This document shows positions 1-8,651 of a DNA stretch of 53,174 nucleotides, in pieces. Made by a program: the position numbers and the translations under genes. Positions within the stretch are counted from its first letter, which is position 1; every line of letters starts with the position of its first letter. This DNA comes from a bacterium (GTDB lineage Bacteria; Armatimonadota; UBA5829): positions 1 to 53,174 of the forward strand of contig JAJFTD010000019.1 in the NCBI GenBank assembly GCA_021373255.1. Reading direction: 5' to 3'. The notes below the pieces were generated by a model. That model did not search any database. It was not told the DNA's origin and worked only from the letters and a program-made list of their open reading frames with translations.

Positions 1-1467
1 GAGGTTTGCAAGACCCACAAACGAGTTCTCGACCCAATTATAACGAGCACCACCCCTATCGTAGTCCAAACCTTTCTCCAGGCAATCACTTATCAGGCAA
101 CTCGCCAATGGGTGGCATCCGCGCTCTTCACGGTCGTGCCAAATCTTGTCCAGCGACACAGCCGCATCTCGAACCGTGCTAGCCAGACGCTCCTTTACGG
201 CTGTACAAAACTCGGCAAAAGTCGCAGGCTCCGGCATTGTATCATCTGCGACCATGTCCATAACATGTAAAATAGCTTCGGGGCAGTTGAAGTAGGGCTG
301 GGTTACCCACATATTTGAAGCGCCAGCGACTTTGATCTCCACACAAGTCGAGTTCATGTAGTTGTATGAATCCGACTCGCTGACTCCGTGTTTTCTGAGA
401 CCGATAATAATCAACTCATCGTTGAAGAATGCTGGGTCCCCCACCCCTGTGGCAATCATCCGGCAAGCATGCTTTGTGAGTTCAATAGGCGTGTCCTCAT
501 GCCAGGCTATACCTATGGTGGGGTAGACCAGATGGGTCGCAAGACGGGCGTCCATGCACATATAAGTGAGGTCGTTCGTAACGTCGCGTCCCTGGGAGTC
601 TCGCCCGCCGACCATCACGGATAACGCCGAGCCAGGGTATAGTATCATATTACATTGAATATACAGGCTGCAGATCAACTCAAAAGCTCTTTCATGGGTG
701 ATCCTGCCGGCAGCGAGGTCAGATTCATAGAACCTCAGCAGGGTCTGGTCCATTCGTCCTGGGGTGGTCAGGAAATGGTCATCACCGAACCATAACGCGA
801 CCATTGTAAGGAACATCAGCTCAATGGCTTCATGGAATGTATCAGGAGGAGCAATGGCAACCTTTCGGCATATATCAGCCATGTTATGCCAGTGATCTGC
901 ATATTCGCCTGCACACCCGGCCTTTGCATCGCATTCATCAGCGACTCTGACGACATAATCCGAAAACCCCTGCATTGCGATCTCACAGGCATTATACATT
1001 GTGCGTGTGTCGCCGGATGCTTGCTCTTTTCTGTTCTTGATTTCGCCGAGAACGCCACCTATACCGCTTCTAAATAGCTTTTCATAGTCGGGATGGAAGT
1101 GACCAGGGTCGCCACCGGGATAGGGCGGGATAGAATCCAGCAAATGCTGCACTGCGGTTATTTGAGCCTGCTCATTCTCGTTTGGATCACGAAGCAGGGG
1201 CCGTCCTACAATCAATTCACCAGATGATATATCCAACGGCATCTCGCGTAAGCGTGTGGCTGACCATCTGCCTCGCCACTCCAGCCAATCTTCACTCGGC
1301 GAATGCAATCGCCACGCTTCAGCGTCGATTAACGCTAGTGTCGGAATGCCATAACCGGAAGTTTTTCTCAGCGCCGCTGTTCGCAGGTCTAGCAAACTCT
1401 GAGGTAAAGCAATATCTTCAGGTGTCTGCATAGGTATTGTGGTGGTATTATCTTTTGTACTACTCAT
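1..1467 (-). CDS. Glycyl radical enzyme, dehydratase-like, C-terminus outside window
   Basis: This is the N-terminal 489 codons of a pyruvate formate-lyase/diol dehydratase family protein, open to the left edge of the window. Seen: the ATG at 1467 has an AGGA site 7 bases upstream. The active-site cysteine lies in NSTCVEIKVAG (Cys375), and the block CLEKGLDYDRGGARYN just before the edge aligns with the same block in the second glycyl radical enzyme of this window (24194-26326). Known: Cys-X-Glu, as opposed to the Cys-Cys of pyruvate formate-lyase, marks the eliminase/dehydratase group. Inference: a C-O or similar lyase acting on an unknown small substrate. The glycyl loop (RVxGY) must lie outside the window and was not checked. 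It is the second gene after a Gfo/Idh/MocA dehydrogenase, with 9 bases between them, so the two are likely one transcript. No activase is visible. Confidence 0.85.
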   Translation of the reverse strand, partial: MSSTKDNTTTIPMQTPEDIALPQSLLDLRTAALRKTSGYGIPTLALIDAEAWRLHSPSEDWLEWRGRWSATRLREMPLDISSGELIVGRPLLRDPNENEQAQITAVQHLLDSIPPYPGGDPGHFHPDYEKLFRSGIGGVLGEIKNRKEQASGDTRTMYNACEIAMQGFSDYVVRVADECDAKAGCAGEYADHWHNMADICRKVAIAPPDTFHEAIELMFLTMVALWFGDDHFLTTPGRMDQTLLRFYESDLAAGRITHERAFELICSLYIQCNMILYPGSALSVMVGGRDSQGRDVTNDLTYMCMDARLATHLVYPTIGIAWHEDTPIELTKHACRMIATGVGDPAFFNDELIIIGLRKHGVSESDSYNYMNSTCVEIKVAGASNMWVTQPYFNCPEAILHVMDMVADDTMPEPATFAEFCTAVKERLASTVRDAAVSLDKIWHDREERGCHPLASCLISDCLEKGLDYDRGGARYNWVENSFVGLANL

Positions 1468-1476
1468 CAATCTATC

Positions 1477-2550
1477 CTATTGGTTGGCGCAGTCTGTGCG
1501 CTCGAATTCTGTGCCTTTTTTGACCAGGTCCATTATTCTCATAACTTCTACTGCTTCATCAAGAGCGATGGGGAATGTTTTGCCGTGCTTTATAGTCTCA
1601 TATAAGCAGTTCCATATGTCGAGTTTGAACAGGCCCGGCGTGGGGTTCACATCGATGGTTTCGCATATCCACTTGAGGTCATCAGGGGAAGCATACCCGC
1701 CATACCATTCGGGTGTCTCCTCATGAATCGTGCGAGATGGGAGTGGAGTGCTGGGGTCTAAATAGCGCAGGTTGATCTGCTTTTTATTACATGTAAGCCC
1801 ACCTCTGGTGCCAAGAACCGTGAATAGAGGCTCATCGATAGCGGCACCCGCACTCATTCTTACATCTATTACACGCCTATTGTTACCTCTCAGCATTATC
1901 CGAAAACTATCCTCGGTATCGCCTAGCGAGACTACCCTTTTAAGATCGCTCCATGTATCGGTAACAGGCGAGTCCAATAGCCGTAGGGCTTGGTCGATCA
2001 GATGCGGGCCCCAATTTAAAAGTTGGCCTCCGCCATATCGCATCAGGGTCTGCCAATCATCACGACGCACATAAGAATGGCAGCGCATTTCAATATCGAA
2101 TACTTCTCCGAGGATACCTGAGCTAATAACTTCGCGAACGTGGCAGAATGGGGCATCGAATCGCCTGTTGTGGTAGACCAGCAGTGGCGAGCCCGTACGT
2201 CGAGAGACATCGGCCATCGCCATCGCTTGTTTATAGGTGAGGGCCATTGGCTTCTCGACCATCACGGATTTGCCCGCTTCGAGTGCGGCAATGGCCTGTG
2301 AGTGGTGATCACAGGACCGTGTGGCTATATCTATCAGCTCGACTTCAGGGTCGGCTATCAAATCTTCTACTTTTGTATATGTTTTACATCCAACACGACT
2401 CGCAGCGGCAGCGGCTCTTTGTTCATCAACATCACATGCAGCTACAATGTTAAACAGCTCAGAGCGGGACTCATAATTTGGCAGATGCTTACGCCACCCC
2501 GTTCTCCCAAGCCCGGCGATCCCTACACGGATCGGATGGTCTTCAGACAT
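1477..2550 (-). CDS. Gfo/Idh/MocA family oxidoreductase
   Basis: A 357-residue NAD(P)-dependent sugar or polyol dehydrogenase-like protein. Seen: an N-terminal Rossmann motif (VGIAGLGRTG, residues about 8-17), the VEKPMA motif (about residue 97) that carries the conserved lysine, and a GPHLIDQALRLL segment near residue 180 with the family histidine. The length is normal for the family. A strong GGAGG site lies 7 bases before the ATG. The family oxidises or epimerises hydroxyls on cyclic sugars and inositols, and the substrate cannot be named from sequence. It is the first gene of the pair with the glycyl radical enzyme downstream, so it may prepare or process that enzyme's substrate (inference). 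A TATAAT-like box on the minus strand at 2624-2629 could belong to its promoter, but no good -35 accompanies it. Confidence 0.9.
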   Translation of the reverse strand: MSEDHPIRVGIAGLGRTGWRKHLPNYESRSELFNIVAACDVDEQRAAAAASRVGCKTYTKVEDLIADPEVELIDIATRSCDHHSQAIAALEAGKSVMVEKPMALTYKQAMAMADVSRRTGSPLLVYHNRRFDAPFCHVREVISSGILGEVFDIEMRCHSYVRRDDWQTLMRYGGGQLLNWGPHLIDQALRLLDSPVTDTWSDLKRVVSLGDTEDSFRIMLRGNNRRVIDVRMSAGAAIDEPLFTVLGTRGGLTCNKKQINLRYLDPSTPLPSRTIHEETPEWYGGYASPDDLKWICETIDVNPTPGLFKLDIWNCLYETIKHGKTFPIALDEAVEVMRIMDLVKKGTEFERTDCANQ

Positions 2551-3065
2551 TACAATACCTCCAATGCTGATCCATCCATAGACTTACTCACTTCTCCCTA
2601 AATCCCTCCCCCTATTGAAATACATTATAGAAAATGGTTTCGATGGGATTTATATATTCTTTACTATCTCATGTTTAGACTCATTTGATTAAGGGAATGA
2701 GCATTAAGACTGGATGAGCTATTATCTTCATAATCATGAGTGATTGTGTTATATGTCTGTTACGTGATGTTAGCTATCTGCTACCTAGCATATAACTTCT
2801 TATCCTCTATATAAACGCAATCCCATTGAATTGGCCATTGCAACATTCTGATTTTGTATAATTATGATGCATAGAGCACATCAATTGGCCCTTTTTGTGC
2901 ATGTTACCGTGCTGTAGCTAGTTGCAAGCAAACTAGTGACGCCATTGTGTTCCGTATGTTCTTAGGTTTGGCTACTATAATATAGTGTCACACATATAGC
3001 AGTATACCGTGTTATGATGTGCAGTTATTAATTGCCATACCATAACATACTGGTAACGGTTACAG
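2551..3065. other. Long AT-rich intergenic region between divergent operons
   Basis: This 0.5 kb stretch separates the minus-strand oxidoreductase from the plus-strand tad operon and holds no convincing coding region. It is AT-rich. An imperfect hairpin (CTAGTT/AACTAG arms) lies near 2918-2936. A short palindrome, GTAAC-G-GTTAC at 3053-3063, sits two bases before the -35 box of the tad promoter and could be an operator. I see no RNA gene here. Confidence 0.5.
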
Positions 3066-3094
3066 TTGACACGTCATATATCGCGTGTTATCCT
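3066..3094 (+). promoter_or_regulatory. Promoter of the tad operon
   Basis: TTGACA at 3066-3071 and TATCCT at 3089-3094 are separated by 17 bases, a good sigma-70 type promoter. Transcription would start near 3101, leaving a leader of about 65 bases before the prepilin peptidase gene. The 11-bp palindrome immediately upstream (3053-3063) is a possible regulator site. Confidence 0.65.
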
Positions 3095-3166
3095 GCTTTA
3101 TTGATTGTTTCCGGTGGCAACAATTCTTAATGATGGGACTGCTAAGTTCAAAGGATTGTCAGATCA

Positions 3167-3670
3167 GTGATAGTTAGCCGAATTGTACTTCTATTTGTCC
3201 TTGGGATAGCCGTTATAACAGATGTTAGATCCGGCAAGATCAAAAATTGGTTGACGCTCCCCGCGATATTGCTGGGACCCATTGTTCATCTCATTGAGGG
3301 CGGGCCTAAGGCGGCCTTATCAAGCCTTGAAGCAATTGGAGTTATGATCCTCGTTTGTGTGGTGTTGGTAGCGCTGCGTATATTCGGAGGCGGGGATATC
3401 AAGCTGCTAGTGGCTGTTGGCTCCCTTGCCGGGATGTCTTTGGTTAAAGATAGTTTGCTATATACAGCGGTTGCCGGTGGAGTGCTGGCTATCGTATATA
3501 TGTTCATTCGACGTAGAGCTGCCTCCGTAGCCAAACAAATGGCGCAGGATGCATTATTCTATGTAGCATTCAAAGTCAAACCCATCAAAGGATCAGGATC
3601 GGGGATCAAGATTCCCTATTCTATAGCTATTGCCGCGGGAACAATCGCGGCGATGATCCTGCCTGCATAG
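3167..3670 (+). CDS. tadV: Prepilin peptidase, A24 family (TadV/CpaA)
   Basis: A 167-residue polytopic membrane aspartic protease that cleaves the leader of the Flp pilin in the inner membrane. Seen: the two catalytic aspartate motifs of the family, TDVRSGKIKNW (about residue 19) and FGGGDIKLL (about residue 74), with hydrophobic segments around them. The length fits the short TadV/CpaA form without an N-methylase domain. It starts at a GTG with a distant AAGGA (11 bases), so the start is less certain than the identity. It is the first gene of the tad operon and is followed by its expected substrate. Confidence 0.92.
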   Translation: MIVSRIVLLFVLGIAVITDVRSGKIKNWLTLPAILLGPIVHLIEGGPKAALSSLEAIGVMILVCVVLVALRIFGGGDIKLLVAVGSLAGMSLVKDSLLYTAVAGGVLAIVYMFIRRRAASVAKQMAQDALFYVAFKVKPIKGSGSGIKIPYSIAIAAGTIAAMILPA

Positions 3671-3715
3671 ACAGGCGGAATCGGCTCAACTAAACAAAGG
3701 AGGAAAGTGGACGAG

Positions 3716-3886
3716 ATGGTTAATAAGATTAAGAGCTTTTTGAAGGACGAAGAGGGCGCAACAATGGTGGAATATGCGCTGATGGTGGCGCTGATCGCCT
3801 GCGCCGCAATGGGAGCAGTATATACTCTTGGTGGTAAAATCAACACCAAATTCGGAGATGTAAACACCCAGATGGATACCCCGTAG
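3716..3886 (+). CDS. flp: Flp-type pilin prepilin
   Basis: A 56-residue Flp/Fap pilin. Seen: a short charged leader (MVNKIKSFLKDEEG), then the cleavage and assembly motif G/ATMVEYALM with Glu at +5 and Tyr after it, and then a hydrophobic helix (about residues 20-40). Known: the prepilin peptidase cleaves after this glycine, and the mature pilin polymerises into Tad pili. A strong AAAGGAGG lies 12 bases upstream of the ATG. An in-frame GTG at 3707 is only 3 bases from it, so the exact start is open. It is the major structural subunit and is expected to be the most abundant product of the operon, which fits the hairpins placed right after it. Confidence 0.92.
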   Translation: MVNKIKSFLKDEEGATMVEYALMVALIACAAMGAVYTLGGKINTKFGDVNTQMDTP

Positions 3887-3896
3887 TAATCCGTGC

Positions 3897-4027
3897 ACAG
3901 TGGCAACAGGTTATTCGCAATTTGTTGCCACTGTCTATCTATATCTGGTTATTTTTGTTGTATCGGGAGACCCCTTTCCCGATACCACCGCACCCACAGA
4001 CGTTTTGGGAAAAGGGTTTTCCAAAAC
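3897..4027 (+). other. Three consecutive hairpins after the pilin gene
   Basis: The 293-base gap between flp and tadE holds no convincing gene but three inverted repeats in 131 bases. A 12-bp perfect stem is formed by 3897-3908 and 3923-3934 (14-base loop). An 8-bp perfect stem is formed by 3961-3968 and 3977-3984. An 11-bp stem with one wobble pair and a four-base loop spans 4002-4027. None is followed by a clean U-run. By analogy with other pilin operons, they may act as attenuator or as 3'-end stabilisers that let pilin mRNA exceed downstream assembly mRNA (inference). Confidence 0.6.
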
Positions 4028-4179
4028 AACGGGTATTATCGTATTTGGCAAGGTTCAGCAGAATCACGCGTACAAGATCATGCAATTATATTTACATCAA
4101 AATCGGATAGTTCAACACGCACAGCAGCTCACATAACGTGAAGTGCTGAATTGTCACGTGTACTCCTACGAGGTTAGCG

Positions 4180-4623
4180 GTGACAGTTACAGGATTAAGT
4201 AAAAGACAATGGGCGCGCAGCAGACGAGGGGCAGCAATGGTGGAGATGGCGCTGGTCATCCCTATGCTGCTTGTGCTCGTATTTGGCATGATAGAAATCG
4301 GACTTATGATAAAAGACTCACATGCCCTAAACGGATTGGCACGTGAAGTCGCTCGCAAGTATGCCGTCGGAGAGATTCCCAGCGATTCGGAGATACAAAC
4401 CGACTTCGGCTTAGACGAGAACGACGATAACAAGGTGAATGTGGACGTAAAAATGGGCTTTGTGGGCGAGGACGGGAATGTGGCCTGGGAGAATTACGAC
4501 CAATCTAAAGCGATTGCATGTAAGAGTGAGATCAAGGTCACGCTTACATATGATCATGAGATCATCGTGTGGGGAAATAGCACTAAGACTTTGAGTGCCT
4601 CAATAGTTATGCTACAAGAATAA
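4180..4623 (+). CDS. tadE: TadE-like pseudopilin
   Basis: A 147-residue TadE-family minor pilin or pseudopilin. Seen: a basic N-terminus (KRQWARSRR), then GAAMVEMALVIPMLLVLVFG, the TadE signature combining a cleavable Gly, Glu at +5 and a transmembrane helix, followed by a soluble domain. It starts at a GTG with GAGG 6 bases upstream. Known: TadE and TadF are processed by the same prepilin peptidase and are needed for Flp pilus assembly. It follows the hairpin-rich gap after flp and precedes the TadG-like gene by 27 bases. Confidence 0.88.
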   Translation: MTVTGLSKRQWARSRRGAAMVEMALVIPMLLVLVFGMIEIGLMIKDSHALNGLAREVARKYAVGEIPSDSEIQTDFGLDENDDNKVNVDVKMGFVGEDGNVAWENYDQSKAIACKSEIKVTLTYDHEIIVWGNSTKTLSASIVMLQE

Positions 4624-4650
4624 ACTAACGGCATCTTCAGGAGAAGCACT

Positions 4651-5769
4651 ATGACATCCATAAAGCTTCATAAGCGACGCGGCAGTGTGTTAATCATCAC
4701 TGCTATATGTCTGGTTGTTCTGCTCGGCATCGCCGCTTTGGTGGTAGATATTGGGCAACTTCGCTTAGCAAAACAAAGGGCGCAGAATGTGGCTGATGCG
4801 GCTGCGATAGGTGGAGCTGATCTGCTGAAGGGATCATTCGATCCAGATGATCCTACAGTAGCTGAAGATGAAGCTACAGCAGCAATAGCTGCTGCCCAGG
4901 CACTAGCGGTCACTAACAATAATGTTTCCCACTGGGCTGTGCTAGATGACAACAATGCCAAAGGCGTAACCGCGACTATTCTTCAAGGCTCACTTACACT
5001 TGGTGATGGTACAAGTGTGACGCTGGGCACCAATCAGGCAATTCAGGTGCATTGCAAGGTTAAAGTTGATTACGCATTTGCCCCAGCTATTTATGCGCTA
5101 CTTGGAGAAAGCGGCAACGCATCAGGCACCGTTGAAGCGACCGCAGTCGCTATGCGAACAGTACCCCCGGAGATTCCAAGCAAGTTGATTCCTATTTATG
5201 TGAACGAAGACTACATATGTGATACGTCAGAACCCCCCCCTGTTGTGAAGTTGCAACCAGGTGATGTAATGGACCACATCCTTTTTAGGGACTTCAGTGA
5301 TATCAGTGGAAATTTTGGCAAGATCAACTTATGGGGTGACAATTCATCTAAGTGGTATGACGAGGCACTTGCCGGTAATCCGGATGTTCCGCTGGTACCC
5401 ATCCCTATAAACGGATTGATTGATTGTAGCATTATCCATGGTGAGATGGTCGGTCAGACAGGGCAGGGATTTGAAACCCGACTAAAATACAAGCAGACAT
5501 ACGAAGATTGGAAAACAAGTGGTTGCCCTGATACTCCTCAAGTGGTTATTCTACCTATTGTCCGCACTGAGGGAGCCGATCCGCACGCCGTCCCAGTGGT
5601 CGGTTATGCTGCCGCATTCGTCGATAGCTACTCGAAAGAGAAAGGTAACGAGATGGTCACAATCCACTTTATCACCGGCACTATTGTAGGTGATAATTGG
5701 AATTGGGATTCTGGATTTTTAAATCCCATGGGTGAGAACTTTGTATCGACAATTCGCCTAGTAAAGTAA
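4651..5769 (+). CDS. tadG: TadG-like Flp pilus assembly protein
   Basis: A 372-residue protein with an N-terminal Tad_N/TadG region: a basic start, SVLIITAICLVVLLGIAALV as membrane helix (about residues 12-31), then VDIGQLRLAKQRAQNVADAAAIGGA, a highly typical TadG signature. The rest is a predicted extracytoplasmic beta-rich domain of unknown fold. The usual von Willebrand factor A domain of some TadG proteins is not evident. AGGAGA lies 8 bases before the ATG. Known: TadG is needed for Tad pilus biogenesis and may act at the cell surface. The C-terminal 250 residues look lineage-specific. Confidence 0.85.
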   Translation: MTSIKLHKRRGSVLIITAICLVVLLGIAALVVDIGQLRLAKQRAQNVADAAAIGGADLLKGSFDPDDPTVAEDEATAAIAAAQALAVTNNNVSHWAVLDDNNAKGVTATILQGSLTLGDGTSVTLGTNQAIQVHCKVKVDYAFAPAIYALLGESGNASGTVEATAVAMRTVPPEIPSKLIPIYVNEDYICDTSEPPPVVKLQPGDVMDHILFRDFSDISGNFGKINLWGDNSSKWYDEALAGNPDVPLVPIPINGLIDCSIIHGEMVGQTGQGFETRLKYKQTYEDWKTSGCPDTPQVVILPIVRTEGADPHAVPVVGYAAAFVDSYSKEKGNEMVTIHFITGTIVGDNWNWDSGFLNPMGENFVSTIRLVK

Positions 5770-5970
5770 CTCATACAGCAAGAAATCACAAGGAAGGGAT
5801 GTGGAGTATACGTAGTAACCTCATCTGGTCAGCTATCGAGTCTTGGCTATTAGTCATGACTCCTTCTCTACCATTATCCGAACTTATAAAATGCACAGTA
5901 TATATGGTTAAAAATGCAGAGTCTGCTGAGCGTTCGACCTTAACGTTTTAGAAGTAATAGGAGAATACCC

Positions 5971-6888
5971 ATGGGTACGAGCACCACAAAGAGAAATGTC
6001 CTCATCGCTGCGGCTGTGCTGGGACTTATCACAAGTCTGTTGATCTACAATTTCCTTTCTAGCAACCGAGCAAAGCAGAATGAAGTGATGGTCGACGTTG
6101 TGACGGCTATCCGGGACATTACGCCACGCACGGTTATCACTGCGCCGATGATCGAGATCCGCAAGATGCCCAGATCCCAAGTTCCAGGCGGCGCATTTAC
6201 TCAGATAGCGCAAGTCACAAACAAAGTCGCTCTCGCGCAGCTAAATCAAGGCATGCCTATCGTGCAGGGCAATGTGGACACGAAAGGGATTATGCTTGGG
6301 TTGTCGTATACTATCCCACCATTCATGCGCGCACTGACAGTCGGAGTCACTCCGATCACCGGTGTGGCAGGCTTTCCCAAGCCAGGTGATCACGTGGATG
6401 TAGTTGCAACATTCAACAGGCAGAACAACACAGTTGCAAAGACGGTGCTGCAGAATGTCGAACTCCTGGCGCTTGGCTCCAGCCTCCAGAACGAGCGTGT
6501 AAAAAAGAATGGCCGCACCCCGGAACTGTCCGGCAACGACACGGCTACACTGCTTGTTACCCCCAGCCAGGCTGAGCAATTGGCGTTGGCTGAAGATGAA
6601 GGCAAGCTGCGGTTGGTCTTAAGGTCGGCAGGCGATCAGTCGATGGTTATGAGTTCGGGCGTAAAGATGCGCAAGGAAGGCGCTCAATCAGCTCCGGCTC
6701 AGCCAGCCGCGCGCGCGCAGGTAACCAATTGGGAGCCGCAGCCGAGGCCCTGGCGTGGAAGCGAACCGGTCGTTGTTCCGAGAGTTGAGCCCCAACCTGC
6801 AAAGCATTCCACAAATGACACGCAATCGAAAATCGAAGTAATACGCGGCACCGATGTAGAACAAGTCGACGTCGAACAGAAGAACTAA
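5971..6888 (+). CDS. cpaB: Flp pilus assembly protein CpaB/RcpC
   Basis: A 305-residue CpaB/RcpC protein. Seen: an N-terminal membrane anchor (VLIAAAVLGLITSLLIYNFL), a SAF domain at about residues 40-105 (VVTAIRDITPRTVI, then NQGMPIVQGNV) and the CpaB C-terminal half with the PKPGDHVDVVATF motif. The tail past residue 235 is rich in Pro, Ala and Gln and looks disordered. Known: CpaB is a periplasmic partner of the secretin, probably bridging inner and outer membranes or binding peptidoglycan. A run of GGAG precedes the ATG. A 200-base gap lies between tadG and this gene, and an internal promoter is possible but not clear. Confidence 0.9.
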   Translation: MGTSTTKRNVLIAAAVLGLITSLLIYNFLSSNRAKQNEVMVDVVTAIRDITPRTVITAPMIEIRKMPRSQVPGGAFTQIAQVTNKVALAQLNQGMPIVQGNVDTKGIMLGLSYTIPPFMRALTVGVTPITGVAGFPKPGDHVDVVATFNRQNNTVAKTVLQNVELLALGSSLQNERVKKNGRTPELSGNDTATLLVTPSQAEQLALAEDEGKLRLVLRSAGDQSMVMSSGVKMRKEGAQSAPAQPAARAQVTNWEPQPRPWRGSEPVVVPRVEPQPAKHSTNDTQSKIEVIRGTDVEQVDVEQKN

Positions 6889-6938
6889 GTGTGCATATCG
6901 CTGGATGGATTCCAGCAATGGGCGAGAGGGAGAGAAGG

Positions 6939-8642
6939 ATGACTGACAAGAAGTATTTATTCAAGCAAACATATACACTTATAGCAGGCTTATACTTGGT
7001 GTTGGCTATTATTGCCCCTTCTTTGAGTGCGGAACAGACACCACCGACTCCAACCGGCACAGGCAATAGCCCGAAAGTCGTAGCGCAAGCGCCTAGCGAG
7101 GCAGTGCCCGAAAAGGCCACTCAGGCAAACACTGATCTTGTTCTAGTTCCGGGTGGATCGGATATCATCAAAGGTAACGGTATTACTCGTGCCGCCGTAA
7201 CGAACCCGGCTATAGCTGATATCGTGCCTGTATCTACTACGGAAGTATTGGTAAATGCCAAGGGTGAAGGCGCTACCACCATAAGAATTTGGGACAAAAG
7301 CGGTGTCACCACATACAAGCTCACCGTATCTAAACCATCGATATCCGACGATGAGATAGCTGCCACAATAGCCAAACAAATTGGCGTTGACTCGATAAAG
7401 GTGAAAGTCGCGGGAAGTGCCGTTATACTCGATGGTATCGCAACCAGCACTGAGATCGCAGCCAAGGCAGCAAGTATTGCCGCGGCGTCCGGAAAGACCG
7501 TCCTCAACCTCATCTCCATCGAATCCATCACATCCGACAAACTTGTGGCTTCACTCAAAGCCGCAATGCCTGATGAGCAGCTTAGTTACAGTGAACTGCC
7601 GGATGGGACTGTTATGATCCGGGGATCGGTCGCGTCACCTGACGAAGCAAAGAAGATTCAGGATATAGTCCAGACATGGGTCGGCAATATCCAGCAGGAG
7701 TCGAACAAAAACCAGACCACAATCAATTTTTCAGGACAGCAGGAAACCAATGCTGACACAGTTGAGATGGATCGCGTGCAGGCGCGTGAAGTTCAGGCTG
7801 GGGATGTGACGGTCAAGGAAGAGTTCACATTCAACCGCAAAGTATTTGGGGGGCAGGTTCCAAATGGCCCGCGTATAGTCGCCATTCTGGATATTAATCC
7901 TGCGATTGCCAAGCAGGTATTGGTTACCGCACAGATATTGGAGATCGACCGTGGTAAGCTCAAGCAGCTTGGCGTCGACTGGGGATCGTTCGGGAGCGGA
8001 GTTGCAACGCCACTCTTTGGTGTGATTGAGAATCGAGTTGCACCGATTCCATTTGACAAGTTCGGTCCAATGGCTCGCAGTAACGGTCTAAGCGCGGAAG
8101 TGCGAGCATTAATAGATGAGAATGCCGCTCGTATTCTTTCAGAGCCGAAAATTCTGATTGCCGATGGGCATACCGCGAATATATTGGTTGGCGGAGAGTT
8201 CCCTATTCCCGTTGCTCAGCAGGCTAACGGAGGCGGAACCACTATTACCGTTATGTTCAAGACTTTTGGTATCCAGCTCGCAGTCAGACCACGGATCGCA
8301 CCGGATGGGCGCGTGCTTATGACACTCACTCCTGAAGTCAGCTCGCTCGACCCAGATAATGGCGTGCGGACTGCAGATATCACAATCCCTGCAATATCGA
8401 CCAGACGGGCCACCTCCACAGTACATATTGCAAACAAGCAGACACTAGCAATAGGTGGACTGGTTTCTAAAGAAGACATAAAGGGCGTTTCTCGCATTCC
8501 GCTCATCAGCAAGATACCTATTATCGGTGAACTGTTCAAGAGCCACCGGTTCCAAAGAAGTGAGACTGAGCTTGTGATTCTCGTGACCCCTGAGATCGTT
8601 GAAAACGATTCGCAGACTGCAATTCAGACGCCAAAGCAGTAG
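6939..8642 (+). CDS. cpaC: Tad pilus outer-membrane secretin CpaC/RcpA
   Basis: A 567-residue secretin that forms the outer-membrane channel of the Tad machine. Seen: a signal peptide (about residues 9-32), a pilus-formation N-terminal domain at about 60-130 (LVPGGSDIIKGN, NAKGEGATTIRIW), BON-like repeats to about residue 250, and a secretin domain with SEPKILIADGHTANILVGGE and the C-terminal gate region RIPLISKIPIIGELFKS. The start is set at the ATG at 6939 because it begins a proper signal peptide and has AGGGAG upstream; a GTG at 6891 is in frame but less likely. Presence of a secretin implies an outer membrane. Confidence 0.93.
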   Translation: MTDKKYLFKQTYTLIAGLYLVLAIIAPSLSAEQTPPTPTGTGNSPKVVAQAPSEAVPEKATQANTDLVLVPGGSDIIKGNGITRAAVTNPAIADIVPVSTTEVLVNAKGEGATTIRIWDKSGVTTYKLTVSKPSISDDEIAATIAKQIGVDSIKVKVAGSAVILDGIATSTEIAAKAASIAAASGKTVLNLISIESITSDKLVASLKAAMPDEQLSYSELPDGTVMIRGSVASPDEAKKIQDIVQTWVGNIQQESNKNQTTINFSGQQETNADTVEMDRVQAREVQAGDVTVKEEFTFNRKVFGGQVPNGPRIVAILDINPAIAKQVLVTAQILEIDRGKLKQLGVDWGSFGSGVATPLFGVIENRVAPIPFDKFGPMARSNGLSAEVRALIDENAARILSEPKILIADGHTANILVGGEFPIPVAQQANGGGTTITVMFKTFGIQLAVRPRIAPDGRVLMTLTPEVSSLDPDNGVRTADITIPAISTRRATSTVHIANKQTLAIGGLVSKEDIKGVSRIPLISKIPIIGELFKSHRFQRSETELVILVTPEIVENDSQTAIQTPKQ

Positions 8643-8651
8643 GAGTAATTA

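Noticed and set aside
3893-4141. Overlapping short ORFs between flp and tadE
   Set aside because: They overlap each other in different frames, lack ribosome sites and cross three hairpins; they are treated as non-coding.
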